A stretch of 64,000 bases of DNA from Sorex araneus (GCF_027595985.1 NC_073313.1:101109552-101173551); one strand, 5' to 3'; positions 1 through 12,409 are shown, counted from the stretch's first letter. Program-made: numbers and translations. The notes: generated by a model not told the origin, from the letters alone.

Positions 1-94
1 TTTTAAAATAAAAAGTTCATAAGAAACACCCTCCTTTTTGATATCAGGTAGTTTTTCAGCGAATTAGTTTTACAGCTAATTTCTTTAGGTAAAT

Positions 95-265
95 ATATGT
101 ATATTATGTATATTATAGGTAACTATATCATATGCATATATAGGTAACTATATTATATATATACATATATACATACTTATATACTTACTTATTATATACT
201 TTTATACTTACTATATGCTTATTATTTAAATACTTATATATATGCACATATATACATATACATTA
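95..265. repeat. AT-rich low-complexity / (TATA)-type microsatellite
   Basis: Irregular runs of TATA, CATA and TTATATACTTA steps with repeated GGTAACTATAT. No coding signal. Bases 266-680 hold a short unique stretch, including a duplicated GTGTTACA motif near 350-372. Confidence 0.8.
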
Positions 266-680
266 TTCTAAATTGAAATTTATCATGACACTAGGAGTCA
301 GGGTACACCCACTCATAAGTAAAGCAAGAAGCAGCAAAAATGATATCAATGTAACACTTACACTATAAGTGTTACATAACCATCGCTTTAGCTTGCAAAT
401 TGCTTTTAGCAACTGATAGCAACCAGTACATAGCCATCTTCATATACATTGACCTTCCAGGTTAGGGGATCTGGCATAAGGAAGGAGTTTTAGTGTGAAA
501 GCAGGGTGTAAACATGATGGATTGTTAAAAATTTTGTTTTTCTTTGAGTACACTCTTCAAAAACTGTATTTAAGGTATTGTGGTATAAGGATAAAAAGAA
601 TTGTGATATAAGTGATAATTCTATTTGGTATTTCTCTTCTGCCTGGATATTCCATATATATATATATATATATATATATT

Positions 681-825
681 GCTTTTTGGGTCACACCTGG
701 CGATGCACAGGGGTTACTCCTAGTTCTACACTTGGGAATTACTCCTGGCGGTGCTCAGGGGACCATATGGGATGCTGGGATTTGAACCCGGCTCGGCCTA
801 CCCACAGTGCTATCGCTCCAGCCCC
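681..825 (-). mobile_element. SOR-type tRNA-derived SINE (SINE-A), antisense
   Basis: Reads as the reverse complement of the family: body (TGACCCAAAAAGC end) at left, tRNA-like head (GGGGCTGGAGCGATAGCAC) at right. TSD TGGATATTCCATAT occurs at 644-657 and 827-840. The expected T-run is replaced by (TA)n at 657-680, so the A-tail has turned into a microsatellite. Confidence 0.95.
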
Positions 826-2300
826 ATGGATATTCCATATTCTTTTAACTAGAGCCTTTGCAGTTGATCCTGATTGGATCACAAACTCAGTTTAGCATCT
901 TGCCTAGAGTTGATATTCTCACTAAGTTTTTCCATTGAAATTTATCCTTCCATGAAAAAATGAATTGTCCCTGAATTTGATTATATTTAATATATATTAT
1001 ATTTAATACATACTCAATGTGCAATCTGTAGTTACTTATGGCTTAAAATGTGCTCAAATTTCAAGTAACAATGTGTTTTAAGTGGGGGCATGTTTGTGAT
1101 GCTGTAACTTAAGAGAAACTAATTAGAGAAACTAATGCCTGCAAATGTAGGTACCATGATAGTTGGAGCACAGTGGCCTTTCAGAAAAATACTAAATAAT
1201 ATTGACAGCATACACATCAGAAAAATATTAAGAGACTACAAAAGAAATAATTTCATTTATAAGGCCCAGAAGAATATTGAGTAAAAATATATGTATTGGA
1301 AAATTTGAGCTAAGAGAACATAATTTATCTTTAAATATGATGAAAGGATTAAAGAAGTGGGAAATTTCATATTAAAGTTAAAATGACTGGAGTGTAGTAA
1401 CCATACTTTTAAGTTTTTATCCCTTGTGGAACTGTAATAATTATAGTGTTTAAACTTTTAGTGTAAATAAATATATCCTTTCTGAAGAATTGTTGACTTT
1501 TTAAAGACTTGTATATACTTGTACTTCTGTTTATTTGAAGATTTATCTAAACCAATATGTATTAAATTTATATATTTTAGTATGTGTATATTCATTTTTG
1601 TATGTTTTCATATATGAACATATTTACCAATTTAAAGTGGCTGATTGATGCATTCATTGAAACTGGCAAAGATGAAAACCTATTATTTAAACTACCTAGT
1701 GAAAAATGTTCTACTGCTTACTAGAAGTAATGCTGATGGGAATCTTTGTTAGTTCAGTTTTGGTTAGATGTGAGGTGATCTTATATGTATTGACTTTTTA
1801 AATGTTGATGTGTTTTGAATTTTTAAATGTCTATAAATCTTTGGTGTAAATTGATAAAAATGTAAAAAATGTGTTCAAGAGTTTATTACAATGGCATCAT
1901 GGAAAGAAAACTAAATAAAGAAAACAACTTTAGGAGAAATGAAGATATAAACAAAACAATCTGGGAGCAAAAGGAGGGATGAGATAATGGGAATATTGAT
2001 TAAAATTCCCAGAAAAGTGGAGATTAGCATAAGAAGTAATGGGACATGAATCTTTATGTTCAGGTCAAATGAGAAAGACTAAATAATTAGTGTTTCTATT
2101 CTTTCTTTATGTAGAGAAGATTTTTGACATGAAACATAGCAATAGAAAACTGCTATCAAGTATGAGTCTTGTTTTAATGAGTATGTGGTATATATAGCAA
2201 CAGTACAGAACTAGAAATCACAGAGATATCCAGGGTATCAGCAAACCAACTTTTATTTTGTAGAAGTAGAGAAATGAAAGTACATTTACTGCACCTATTC
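826..2300. other. No gene or recognisable repeat seen
   Basis: AT-rich sequence with stops in all frames. No splice-bounded exon, SINE head or L1 tail could be recognised. It may contain decayed ancient repeats. Confidence 0.5.
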
Positions 2301-2304
2301 GAAA

Positions 2305-2465
2305 TAGAGTCTGAACAGCATACAGGGCTCTTGCCTTGCACATGACCAAGCTGGGCTCAATTCCCGGAATCCCATATGGTCCCCTAAGCACCGCTAGGAG
2401 TGATTCCTGAGTGCAGAATCAGGGGAACCCCTGAGAATTGCCAGATGTGGCCCGAAAACAAAAAG
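2305..2465 (+). mobile_element. SINE-A, old diverged copy
   Basis: The TTGCCTTGCA head region, CCCATATGGTCCCCTAAGCACCG middle and GTGGCCCGAAAAC end are recognisable, but with many substitutions. The 5' end of the head is poorly preserved. Confidence 0.8.
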
Positions 2466-2800
2466 TAGGAACAATAGTAAAATTATAGAATTTCAGTAAG
2501 CTTAAGTTTTGGATCTGATGTGCAAGCCATGGGCAAGTTATGTGTATTATATTAAGGAAGTATTCTTGAAGACTTGGATGTTCAATAAGCATGCATTTAT
2601 TGACAATTTGCTGTATACAGGAAGATATAAAAATTAATACAGGTGGAAAAATTAACAAAGATAGACATTTAATAAATATTTACAGTTATGTTGACATTTT
2701 TAAAGAAGTGCAATAGAAATGTTTGAGAGGGAATCTAATCTGACTTGAAAATCAGAGGAAGCACTCTGGAAGAAAGGTATACTTAAGAAATATTTCAAAG

Positions 2801-2980
2801 TGGGGCTGGAGCGATAGCACAGCAGGGAGGGCGTTTGCCTTGCATGCAGCTGACCCGGGTTCGATTCCCAGCATCCCATATGGTCCCCTGAGCACTGCCA
2901 GGAGTAATTCCTGAGTGCATGAGCCAGGAGTAACCCCTGAGCAATGCTGGGTGTGACCCAAAAAGCAAAAAAAAAAAAAA
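2801..2980 (+). mobile_element. SINE-A, full-length, young
   Basis: Complete copy from GGGGCTGGAGCGATAGCAC to GACCCAAAAAGC plus an A-tail of about 16 nt. A perfect 16-bp TSD (AAGAAATATTTCAAAG) lies at 2785-2800 and 2981-2996. B-box-like GGTTCGATTCC is intact. Confidence 0.97.
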
Positions 2981-3299
2981 AAGAAATATTTCAAAGAGAA
3001 AAGTTAGGCAGGTGAGAAATTACTGGCATTCTAGGTAGAAGTCATAGCATGTGTATGGTTCTGCAAATGAATAAGAACATGTAATATACCTGGGCCATAA
3101 TGAAGGCAAATTGTAGTTGAAGTACAGAAATTAATGCAGAATTTTGCTGGGGGTGTATTTGAGAGTAAGGCATGAGTAATTTTATGAGAAGTCATTGTCA
3201 TACAGGATTTATCGTTTAGAGAGTCATATTTAAAAGAATATTATATTTTAACAATGTAATATTGTGGATGGTGAGTGTATAACAAAGTAGTAAAAGATA

Positions 3300-3870
3300 A
3301 GCTGATGACTATAGCCAAAGCATGGAATCAAACTAAATGCTCACAAAATAGTGATGACTTAGATAAAGAAGCTTTGGAATTTATTCTCAAAGAAATACGA
3401 ACCTGCCACTTAAAATAGAAATTTTCAATGTAGCAATAAGTACCAGGAGATTTGCTCCATGGCTTGGAAGCTGGCCTCACATGCTGTGGGAAAAGACAGC
3501 TCAGATAGAGAAGGGAACACCAACTAAAGTGTGGTGGAGGATCCACTCGGGATGGGAGAGGTAGGTTGAAAGCAGACTATAGATTGAACACAATAGCCAC
3601 CCAGTACCTCCATTGCAAACCACAACACCCAAAAGGAGAGAGAACAAAAAAGAATTCCCTGTCATAGGGGCGGGGTGGGGTGGGGGGGCAGGATGGGGGG
3701 TGGGAGGGACCCTGGGTCCATCATTGGAGGAGAATGGGCACTGGTAGAGGGATGGGTACTCCAATAATGTATGACTGAAACACAAGCATGAAACTCTGTA
3801 ACTGTACCCTCATATTTTATTAATGACTGAAACTCATTAATAAAAAAATAAAAATAAAAAAATAAAGAAA
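3300..3870 (+). mobile_element. L1 3' end (ORF2 remnant plus 3' UTR)
   Basis: Degraded ORF2 C-terminal coding (about 3310-3390) runs into the shrew L1 3' UTR: CTCCATGGCTTGGAAGC, a G-rich tract at 3666-3712, GGGCACTGGTAGAGGGATGGG and an ATTAATAAAA-type tail near 3836. The same tail recurs in both orientations through the window. Confidence 0.88.
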
Positions 3871-4167
3871 TTTTGTTTCAAAGTACAAAATGTGTGAAAG
3901 AGGCAGAAATTGGAGTGTTGTCTCTATAATTGTGAGTTCTCTGGAGTAATAATCTGGATGGGGCAAGGAAGAAATCTCCTGTAGACACTTTGGAAGAAGC
4001 ATAGCACTGCCAACACCTTTATTTTGGTTACCTAGTCTCCAGAATTATGAAAGAATGATTTTCTTTAGTTTTAAGAAAATAGTAAAAAATATATAGACAT
4101 TGAGGTGGTTCTATTGAGTGAAATAAATAAATACAGAATTGAATTACTGGAGGGTTTTATCCATATG

Positions 4168-4225
4168 TGAAACATGCATAGTTGATACACATAGTTGTAT
4201 CACATAGTTGATACACATATAGAGG
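4168..4225. repeat. Short tandem repeat, CATAGTTGATACA-type units
   Basis: Three imperfect copies of ACATAGTTG(A)TA(C/T)CACA within about 55 bp, in otherwise unclassified AT-rich DNA (about 3900-4700, possibly old L1). Confidence 0.6.
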
Positions 4226-4699
4226 TGTTAAGCTATAACCCTGAAATTCTTTAACATTTTAAGCCAATGATAAAACAGCAAAAGTGAGGGGATGTCAATT
4301 TTATAAATTTTTGATAAATAGCTGCTTGTTTTCATTTTATATTGTTGATATCATTGGCTTGAAATATTATGAAATTTCAGGGGTGTAGCTGCATACATGT
4401 GTATGTGTATAATACTTACAAACCTACCTACCACCAGAGTTTCATTGCTGTTTCATCACCCAAAGAACTTTCTGCTCCTGTCACTCACCCTGCAACCTCG
4501 TTATATTTCTCTCTGGTAATCACAATGGTTTTCAGTGTCTAAGATTGTGTTTTGTTGTTTTTTTCTCCTTTATTAACAGTTTTAGTTATTCATGTTCCAC
4601 ATGAGTAAAACCATCAAGGGATTCTTCTACCTCTTTGCTTTTTACATTTCATATAATCAACCAATATCTATTTTTGTCCCCAAAGGCATGATTTTATCT

Positions 4700-4978
4700 T
4701 TTAAAAAATTGAACTGAGAAAGTAAAGGATCAAACATGATGGTCCCTCGGTATATGCATTGCAAACCATAATGCCCCAAATTCGAGAGTGAGAAGGAAGT
4801 TTTCTGACATAGAGGCAGGAGGTAGAGTGGGGTGGAATGGAAATGGCGGAAGGGATACTGGGAACATTGGTGGTGGAAAATGTAGACGAGTGGAAGCATG
4901 AGCGTTAGATCATTGCATGACTGAAACTCAATCACGAATGCTTTATAACTGTATCCCATGGTGATTCAATAAAAAAGA
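4700..4978 (+). mobile_element. L1 3' UTR fragment
   Basis: Shares GCAAACCATAATGCCC, the G-rich tract, the GATCATTGCATGACTGAAACTCAATCA block and the GTGATTCAATAAAAA end with other L1 tails here. No ORF2 remains upstream. Confidence 0.85.
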
Positions 4979-5134
4979 ATGAGCTGACATAAGTTTATGT
5001 GACTGTGTATGTTTTGGCAGAGTGGGATTCCATAGAGGATATAAATGAAAACATTTGTAATCTAATCATCTGTTGGTAGTCTGCCACCATGTTTTTGACT
5101 TTTCTAAATAATTCACTATTTACACCGATCTAAG

Positions 5135-5788
5135 ATGGCGACCGTGGAACCGGAAACCACCCCTACTCCTAATCCCCCACCTACAGAAGAAGAGAAAACA
5201 GAATCTAATCAGGAGGTTGCTAATCCAGAACATTATATTAAACATCCTTTACAGAACAGATGGGCACTCTGGTTTTTTAAAAATGATAAAAGCAAAACTT
5301 GGCAAGCAAACCTACGACTGATCTCTAAGTTTGATACTGTTGAAGACTTTTGGGCTCTATACAACCATATCCAGTTGTCTAGTAATTTAATGCCTGGCTG
5401 TGACTACTCACTTTTCAAGGATGGCATTGAGCCTATGTGGGAAGATGAGAAAAACAAACGAGGAGGACGATGGTTAATCACTTTTAACAAACAGCAGAGA
5501 CGAAGTGACCTCGATCGCTTTTGGCTAGAAACACTGCTGTGCCTTATTGGAGAGTCTTTTGATGACTATAGTGATGATGTGTGTGGAGCCGTTGTTAATG
5601 TTAGAGCTAAAGGTGATAAGATAGCAATGTGGACTACTGAATGTGAAAACAGAGAGGCTGTCACACACATAGGGAGGGTATACAAGGAAAGGTTAGGACT
5701 TCCTCCAAAGATAGTTATTGGTTATCAGTCCCATGCAGACACAGCTACTAAGAGCGGCTCTACCACTAAAAATAGGTTTGTTGTTTAA
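5135..5788 (+). CDS. EIF4E: EIF4E retrocopy, intact 217-codon ORF
   Basis: The uninterrupted frame encodes a full-length eIF4E, the mRNA 5'-cap-binding subunit of eIF4F. Cap-stacking Trp56 and Trp102, Glu103, Arg157, Lys162 and Trp166 are present, as are Trp73 and the eIF4G-binding surface around it and the MNK target Ser209. Length equals the usual 217 residues. Against the human protein as I remember it I see only three changes: Pro for Thr16, Phe for Leu117 and Met for Ile165, the last next to cap-contacting Trp166. The copy has no introns, whereas the parent gene has several, so it is a processed cDNA. It lies in the same direction as IL1RAPL2, inside its intron, with no obvious promoter. 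It may be a young unexpressed pseudogene whose frame has not decayed, or an expressed retrogene; sequence alone does not decide. Confidence 0.95.
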   Translation: MATVEPETTPTPNPPPTEEEKTESNQEVANPEHYIKHPLQNRWALWFFKNDKSKTWQANLRLISKFDTVEDFWALYNHIQLSSNLMPGCDYSLFKDGIEPMWEDEKNKRGGRWLITFNKQQRRSDLDRFWLETLLCLIGESFDDYSDDVCGAVVNVRAKGDKIAMWTTECENREAVTHIGRVYKERLGLPPKIVIGYQSHADTATKSGSTTKNRFVV

Positions 5789-6788
5789 GAAGACACCTTC
5801 TGAGTATTCTCATAGGAGACTGCGTCAAGCAATCGAGATTTGGGAGCTGAACCAAAGCCTCTTCAACAGCAGAGTGGACTGCATTTAAATTTGATTTCCA
5901 TCTAAATGTTGCTAAGATATATGAGAAGTCTCTTTCGCCTTTGTCTTGTACTTTTGTGTTTATGTTTTTAGAGGGGTTTTTTCCCCTTTTTCCCCCTTTT
6001 CTTTCTTTCTTTCTTTTTTTTTTTTTTTAAAAAATTTTGGCTAGAGTGTCCGCTATCCCAATCAAAGAATTACAGTACACATCATCCCTAGAATCCATAA
6101 ATGTGTTCCTGGCCCATTCTGTTATAACTTAGTAGAATTAACATTACAAACATATTTTAACCATCTACAATATTAAGAAAAAAAAAACCAACAACTTGCA
6201 TTTCCATACCTTGCAGGAAAAAATTGTTTATGTTCCATTGTATGCGGGAGCATATTTTGCTGGTTTGAGGAGAGTATGATGCATACAGTTTTCTAGCAAT
6301 TGTCTCTGTTTCTTTTTCACAGCATTATCTTTGCTGTGCTTTTGCTGATGGCTGCTAGATTTTAATTTATTTGTTTCCCTCCTTGATAACATTAGTGATT
6401 CTGATTTCAGTTTTTCATTTGTTTTGCTTTTGTTTTTTCCTCATGTAACATTGGTGAAGGATCCAGGAATATGACACAAAGGTGGAATAAACATTAATTT
6501 TGTGCATTCTTTGGTAATTTTTTTGTTTTTTTGTAACTACAAAGCTTTGCTACAAATTTGTGCATTTCATTCAAATCAGTGATCTATGTTTGTATGATTC
6601 CTTAAACATAATTGTGGATTATAAAAAATGTAACATCATAATTACATTCCTAATTAGACTTAGTCTGTTTTTGTATCTTTATGCTGTATTTTAACACTTT
6701 GTATTACTTACGTTATTTTGCTTTGGTTAAAAAATGGCTCAAGTAGAAAAGCGGTCCCATTCATATTAAGACAGTGTACAAAACTGTA

Positions 6789-6794
6789 AATAAA
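6789..6794 (+). promoter_or_regulatory. Polyadenylation signal AATAAA of the EIF4E retrocopy
   Basis: AATAAA lies 20-25 nt before the A-rich tail and is inherited from the parental mRNA. It could terminate a transcript started upstream, including a host intronic transcript on the same strand. Confidence 0.85.
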
Positions 6795-6974
6795 ATGTGT
6801 ACAGTGAATTGTCTTTTAAAAAAAATTCACTATTTAATTGTTGCTAGTTAAATACTTTGCTCACTATTGGACTATGCTGCCCAAATATGAAATAATTCAT
6901 TTGTTTTTAATGAAAAATTTGAAGCCTAGTAATGATGGTCAGAAAATAAACACCTTAAGAAATTCTGGAATGAG

Positions 6975-7135
6975 GGAAACAATTACAGCAGAAGGGTGTT
7001 TTTCTTGTAGGCTTCCCATCCAGGTTTGATCCCCGGTACCACCTATGGTCACTGAAACCTCCCAGTAGTGACCTCTGAGCACAGATATGGGAATAAAACC
7101 TGAGCACCACCAGGTATGATGGTCCACAAACAAAA
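6975..7135 (+). mobile_element. SINE-A, old diverged copy
   Basis: A GGTTTGATCCCCGGTACC B-box region, CACCTATGGTCAC, TGAGCACCACCAGGTATG and a short A-rich end resemble the family with many changes. The first part of the head is barely recognisable. Confidence 0.65.
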
Positions 7136-7139
7136 AATT

Positions 7140-10100
7140 CTTGCTTTATTTCTCAGGTCTCTTTTTTCACTCTGAGGCCTTTTTACCCCCACTCTGGAGA
7201 AGTCTATTGATTGCTCTGTATCAATATATGATACATGTATCTCTCCCTTCACATTTCTCTAAGCAATTTTCTTAAACAATTTTTTAAATGAAAATAAATT
7301 TTGAAAGAGTTATAATTAATGGTTTCATCTTAGTAAGAAGATATTTATTGGAAAATGTTTGTACTCAGTTTGAGTGCATATTAGCCAATAAAGAGCAAAA
7401 CTGATAATTTAGTTTCTTTTAAAAATAAGAGGTTTAGGAAGGAAAGGAAAAAATGGGAAGAGATATATCACCCTTTAGCAAGATGGGCAATAAACTATTC
7501 TCGGTGGTGTCTTTGACATAATGTGAATGAATGAAGTGTAATTCACAGATTTGGATAGTTTTCATTTGACTTTTCATTGCAATTTCCTTAGGGAATCATT
7601 AAAACTAGAGATACTGCTCTTCCATTGTAAATACACCCTAGTCTAGAACCGAACATTATGTTTTTTCATGTAATACAATGTCATTCTTGAGTTCAACAGG
7701 ATTGTCTATTACAATTGTCATACTTATTTTCACCTTAGTTTCTTACAAAAGGAACAGCTCTGAAGAAATTTTTTAATAGATACTTGGCAATGTATGCAGG
7801 ATTCCTTGTAATATTCACACTTTTCTAATTGGAATATAGAATATGCATCTTTGATAGGTCAGCTGTATTGACTTTCTTTCCCCTCCTGAAATTGGTGTAA
7901 TAATTTTACAGATGGCAGAGGGTGCAGTGAATATATCTTCATTTGAGGCATGAACATGAAAAAAGCTTTTTGCTCAATCTTTGTCTCATACTCTAGCACA
8001 GTTATCTAGATGTGGTTATAAGAAACTGTTCATGTCACAAACCTTGTCAACCTTTCCAATGTCTTTTCAGAGCTACAGTAACCAGTGCTATATTGCATAC
8101 TTAGGGTCACACACATATGTGATTTTTATACCACAAATGATGCTAAACCATGAGTAGTTTATGATGGCTCTAACATTTTTTCATTAATAGACAGGTTGCA
8201 TTTCAGAGTTTTTACTCTCCTTACTTTCCTTAGTACCAGAATAGTGCCTTTCGGGCACAATGGTCGCTATGAGACATAAGGTCTATGTTTGCACCACACA
8301 ACAACTTCACTTCCTCCCTGGAAATCTAATTCTTATCTCAGTGCTGTGCACTTTATCTGCGTGAGATTGGGGATACCAATGAACCCAAAGGGCAGAACAC
8401 ACAGAAATATACCTTTTCTATTTAGTCAATGGACAAAAATAGAGCCAAAAAGTATGCAAATGTTTTGTTGAGATGAAAACATAGATTTTTATGACCCATT
8501 TTATGCATCTCTTAAGGAAATAAAATGGTAGAATTTTGGATTCTAATTCCACTCACAGTCTATCAATGTTTATTTTAATAGTAGCCTTCTAAATCAAATT
8601 CTGATCAACAGTCTGTCATAACTTTCAGTTTTATTGCGACTTTTAAGGATTTTGTATTTTGTACTTCTACTATCTAAAAACTTGTGTTTATTTGCAATGC
8701 TATTTTTCTTTAGCCATTGCCTACGGTAATCTACTGATAGTATTTTTCTTTTAAGTAGTAAAATAATAACATAATCTTGTGAGGAGACTGCATGTTTTAT
8801 ATCTATCTAGGTTAAAGTGAACAGTAGTAGCTAGAGCTACAGATATTTTGGATCTATCACCCAGGGCATTTGTCCAGTCATCCTAGTCTGAATATGTATT
8901 GGTTTCAAAGGGAAGCTTGCTTCTGTAGTAACGCAAACATATTGTTAGACTTGCAAAGCCAAGTGAAGTATAATGGTTTGCTAAAAACCAGTTTGTTCTG
9001 CTTAGGAAAAGATTCTTGGACACATTTCTTGTTCATGCTATGTTGAATGACATAAAGTTAATCGAATTAAATTTGCCACGGTGGGAACATTTATATTACC
9101 AGAATGGACACATGTAAATATTAAATGGTTTCCAGCACACCACTGACTGGAGACCATAGTCCTAACCTCTGTGGCCTGTCCTGTGTAGACTTGAGCAACT
9201 CCATTCTAGTCCTGACTCATTCTTCTTAGGAGTTTTTCAGGGAGCAGTCTTGAATAATAAAGCACTTCAGATTTATACTTTTGTAACTGCGTGAGAAAAG
9301 TCTAAGTCATTTGAAGGATGAAGGGCCAGGATGGGGGATGAATTACTACTCAGTTTATTGCAGTCACAGCAGTGTTGTCGAACAGACCACTTCCAGGTGC
9401 TCGCCATTTACTGTAAGTAGGAAATGTAGAATCTTTTGTTGCTGGAACAATTTACTAAACAAGCACCTTCCTGTCCATTCATGGCAAAGGGATGAACTGA
9501 ACAAAAGAAGTTCTCAACTGGAGTGTACTTGGTAAGTGGTTCAGCTCTCTGGCAGGCGCTGATGTATTACATATATATCCGTCCCATCTCTGCAGATTCT
9601 CTTGGCTTAATGATTGTCAAAACACTGTGTAAATAGTGATACTGAAGATAGCAATTTCCATAAAGTGTATTTTTTTGACAAAACGGAACTTCCTGTATTT
9701 TGTCCCAGAGAATGCCTCAGACACCTGGGTTTTAGTGCTTTAAGTTTTAGAAAAAAAAATTCTTACAATTTGACAATTAACATTTTTGACTTTCAGAACA
9801 CTTTTGAAATATTTATCTTTAAAACTTTTTAAGGATAAAAGTATTTGCAGCATATATAATGGTCAAAGAATAATTTTAAAAAGTTTTAAAGTAAAGCTAT
9901 TTATTGAAAAAGGAAACCTAGTCAATAATTGTGTGAAAAAAGTAGTCTATTCACTCATAATTACAAATGTGAAAGTGAATTAAAACAATATGTGATTTTT
10001 ACTTGAGTAAATGGGCACCCAATGCTATAGGAAAATGGAGAATAATCACTATTAGGCTAAAAAAATGGGTATATATTTCAAAAAAAATTTCTTTAAATTT

Positions 10101-11230
10101 GGTTTCCACATTTTAATGAGAATATCTTACAGAAATACCTGTATATGTATTGGAATATATATGCAAGTGTGCTCTATACACAAGATAATATTATAACGTT
10201 GTTTTTTTTATATGTAATATCGCTTCTTGGTGGACTTATATCAGGAATTTTAAAGAATTTGCATTTGTTGATTGTGGGGAGAGGATAAAATGATAAATAA
10301 TTTTTCCTATACTTTTGTGACAGATGAATATTTGAAAACATGCAAGTATTACCTTTGTGTTTGAACTATACTGGACATACTTTATTTTTGTATGGATGGA
10401 CAAACTTGTGCTCATTTATGGCAACATACTTTGTTTTTCCCCCAACTCCTTATTTTAGCTTCTGTGTAGCATCCCACTTTATAGATGAGTCATTTTTGTT
10501 CCATCCGGCCATTTGTCCATGCATGTGTTTGTCCATCACCTACCTATTCACTAAATTAGTTTTTATTTTGGTCCCGGTGCTTGAACCAAGAGCTTCACTA
10601 AATTAATTTGCCTTGCTTCTTAAAACCATTTCCTTTCCAATTATAGAAACAATATTTGCCTTGGTCAAAATAAAGTAATGAAAAAAGCAAGTGGCTTTCC
10701 CACCCCGGAACCCTATGTTCTCTTCTGAACATGTATCTTTCTTTCACCTCACATTTACCTAAGTAAAATTCTTTAACTTTACTTCACTGAAAAATGGTCA
10801 AGAAAACAGAAAAGTAAGTAATATAGTTAGGAAAGGACATTCAAAAAACCCAATAGTTGCAGCTTAGTTTTATTCTTAAGGCAGCCATTGTTAATAGAGT
10901 TTGGCTTTGGTGGTTATTTTATATCATACACTATGAGTTATAGACCATAACATTAACCTGCCTTATCCTTTCTCTTTTTTATCTCTTCTCCTCTCCATTT
11001 TTGTCTTCTTATTCCAAGCTTAGAAAACATCCATACAGGAATTTTAAATCTAGTTTAATTGATAATTTTGGACATTTGATTAAGTAAAGAGTACAGACAG
11101 CACATTATAATTAGAGAGTACAAAGAATCAATATTTCTGTTTCTTTGCTTCTTTGTTTGCTTCTTTGTGTTTCTCTCTCTCTCATTCTCTTTTCATATCT
11201 TCCTTTATGCTTCTGTGATTTACAGTTCTG
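7140..11230. other. Largely unique intronic DNA, no gene seen
   Basis: No SINE of the recent families, no L1 tail and no splice-bounded open frame recognised. Composition is near intron average. This is the longest relatively repeat-free stretch of the upstream intron, so any conserved regulatory element is more likely here than in the repeat mosaics; none can be named from sequence alone. Confidence 0.5.
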
Positions 11231-11239
11231 TTAATGATA

Positions 11240-11455
11240 GATCCGAATGTGTCTGCCACAGAGGCAGGTGGGGGAATAGGGTGGGGGTGGCAGAAGAGAT
11301 ACTGGGGACATTGGTTGTGGAAAAAGTGTACTGGTGAAGGGATGGGTACTGATCATTTTATCACTGAAACATAATCATGAAAGTTTGTAAGTCTGTAACT
11401 GTACACCATAGTGATTCATTAAAAATTTTAAAATTTTAAAAATTAAAGAAATGAT
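11240..11455 (+). mobile_element. L1 3' UTR fragment
   Basis: CTGCCACAGAGGCAGG, GGGTGGGGGTGGCAGAAGAGATACTGG, GTACTGGTGAAGGGATGGG and CATAGTGATTCATTAAAAA follow the shrew L1 tail order. Confidence 0.85.
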
Positions 11456-11630
11456 TTTCAGGCACATATTGTCAATACCATATTCATCACTAGTGTATCC
11501 ACCTCCCATCCTCAAGGGCCCCAGTGCCCTTCCCTTTCACCTCCCCACCAATCAGTTGTGTGGCTCACTTCTCCTATTGTGCCACTTTTAGCTCTTTATT
11601 GCCACCTTGTTGTGTGACTTTAAAAGGAGA
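11456..11630 (-). mobile_element. Old L1 3' UTR fragment, antisense (tentative)
   Basis: The reverse complement carries a C-poor, G-rich stretch like older L1 tails (CCACCTCCC...CCAGTGCCCTTCC on the plus strand). It is diverged, so the assignment is tentative. Confidence 0.45.
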
Positions 11631-12109
11631 TGGGTAGAACCAGAGAGAAGATAGAACAGAAAAAAAGGAAGCAGATGTGGGTGCTTTCCTGCTTTTCTGT
11701 ATTTATCCCTAACCTAGAATCTGAAATGACTAAGGTAAAATTTGACATTTTAACTGTAAATGAATTTCTCACCCAGAGTTCCTTTTATTTCATTTTTGTT
11801 TTGGTAGGGGGGCAGGGTGCTACACCTGGCTTTCTGCAGTCTTCTCCTTGCTCTGACACTGATATTCCTAATGACATGTATAATGTGAAGTGTGGTTTTG
11901 GAGGACAGAAGGATTTATGAATCTGAACACCACTTTTTACATAAATGATATTGGTGCAACTTGACCAACCTCATAAGATTCCAGTATTCTTAACTGTAAC
12001 TTGTTGATAGTGTTTAACGCAATACTATTCTTTTGATGAAATGTGATAACAATGCTTTTCAGTGGTTACTTTTTATAGGCCAAGTGTGATTTTAAAAAAA
12101 ATTGTATTT

Positions 12110-12236
12110 AGGCGACATCTATATTGCTAGAAGCTATTCTCAATACAGTGCCTAAGAGTCACATCTGGGCAATGCTGTGGGAACTTTAGACACTGGGAAT
12201 GAAATCCAGGTTTCATGCAAAGCATTGCTCCAGCCC
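12110..12236 (-). mobile_element. SINE-A, old diverged copy
   Basis: GTCACATCTGGGCAATGCTG, ACACTGGGAATGAAATCCAGG and CATTGCTCCAGCCC retain the antisense order of body and head. Confidence 0.7.
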
Positions 12237-12239
12237 TCT

Positions 12240-12395
12240 GTGATAGGTCTCCAGCCTCACCACTGAGTGGTATCCCATTGTGGATATGTCTGTAGTTTCT
12301 TTATCCAGTCATCTGTTATTGTCCACTAGAACTGTTTCCAGAATTAGCTACTGTTCATAATGCTGCAATGAACATAGGAGTGAAAATGTCTTTTC
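12240..12395 (-). mobile_element. Antisense L1 ORF2 C-terminal fragment, left part of a split element
   Basis: The reverse complement encodes the degraded ORF2 C-terminus (block with GCAGCATTATGAACAG). The element resumes at about 12968 after a younger sense L1, and again at 14034 after composite A. Confidence 0.8.
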
Positions 12396-12409
12396 AGAAT
12401 AGTTTTTGG

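Larger units (their letters stand above)
5110..6836 (+). other. EIF4E: Retroposed EIF4E cDNA unit with target-site duplication
   Basis: The insertion carries about 12 nt of 5' UTR (CGATCTAAG before ATG), the full ORF, a 3' UTR of about 1.03 kb, a polyadenylation signal and a short A-rich tail at about 6817-6825. It is bounded by a 13-bp direct repeat, AATTCACTATTTA, at 5110-5122 and 6824-6836. This is the signature of L1-mediated mRNA retroposition. The 5' end lies close to the native cap site, so the copy is essentially full-length but promoterless. Confidence 0.93.

Noticed and set aside
2801..2980. Possible tRNA gene at the GGTTCGATTCC motif
   Set aside because: The A-box/B-box-like head belongs to a dispersed SINE with an A-tail and TSD. 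No cloverleaf with a proper acceptor stem was seen here or at the other SINE heads.
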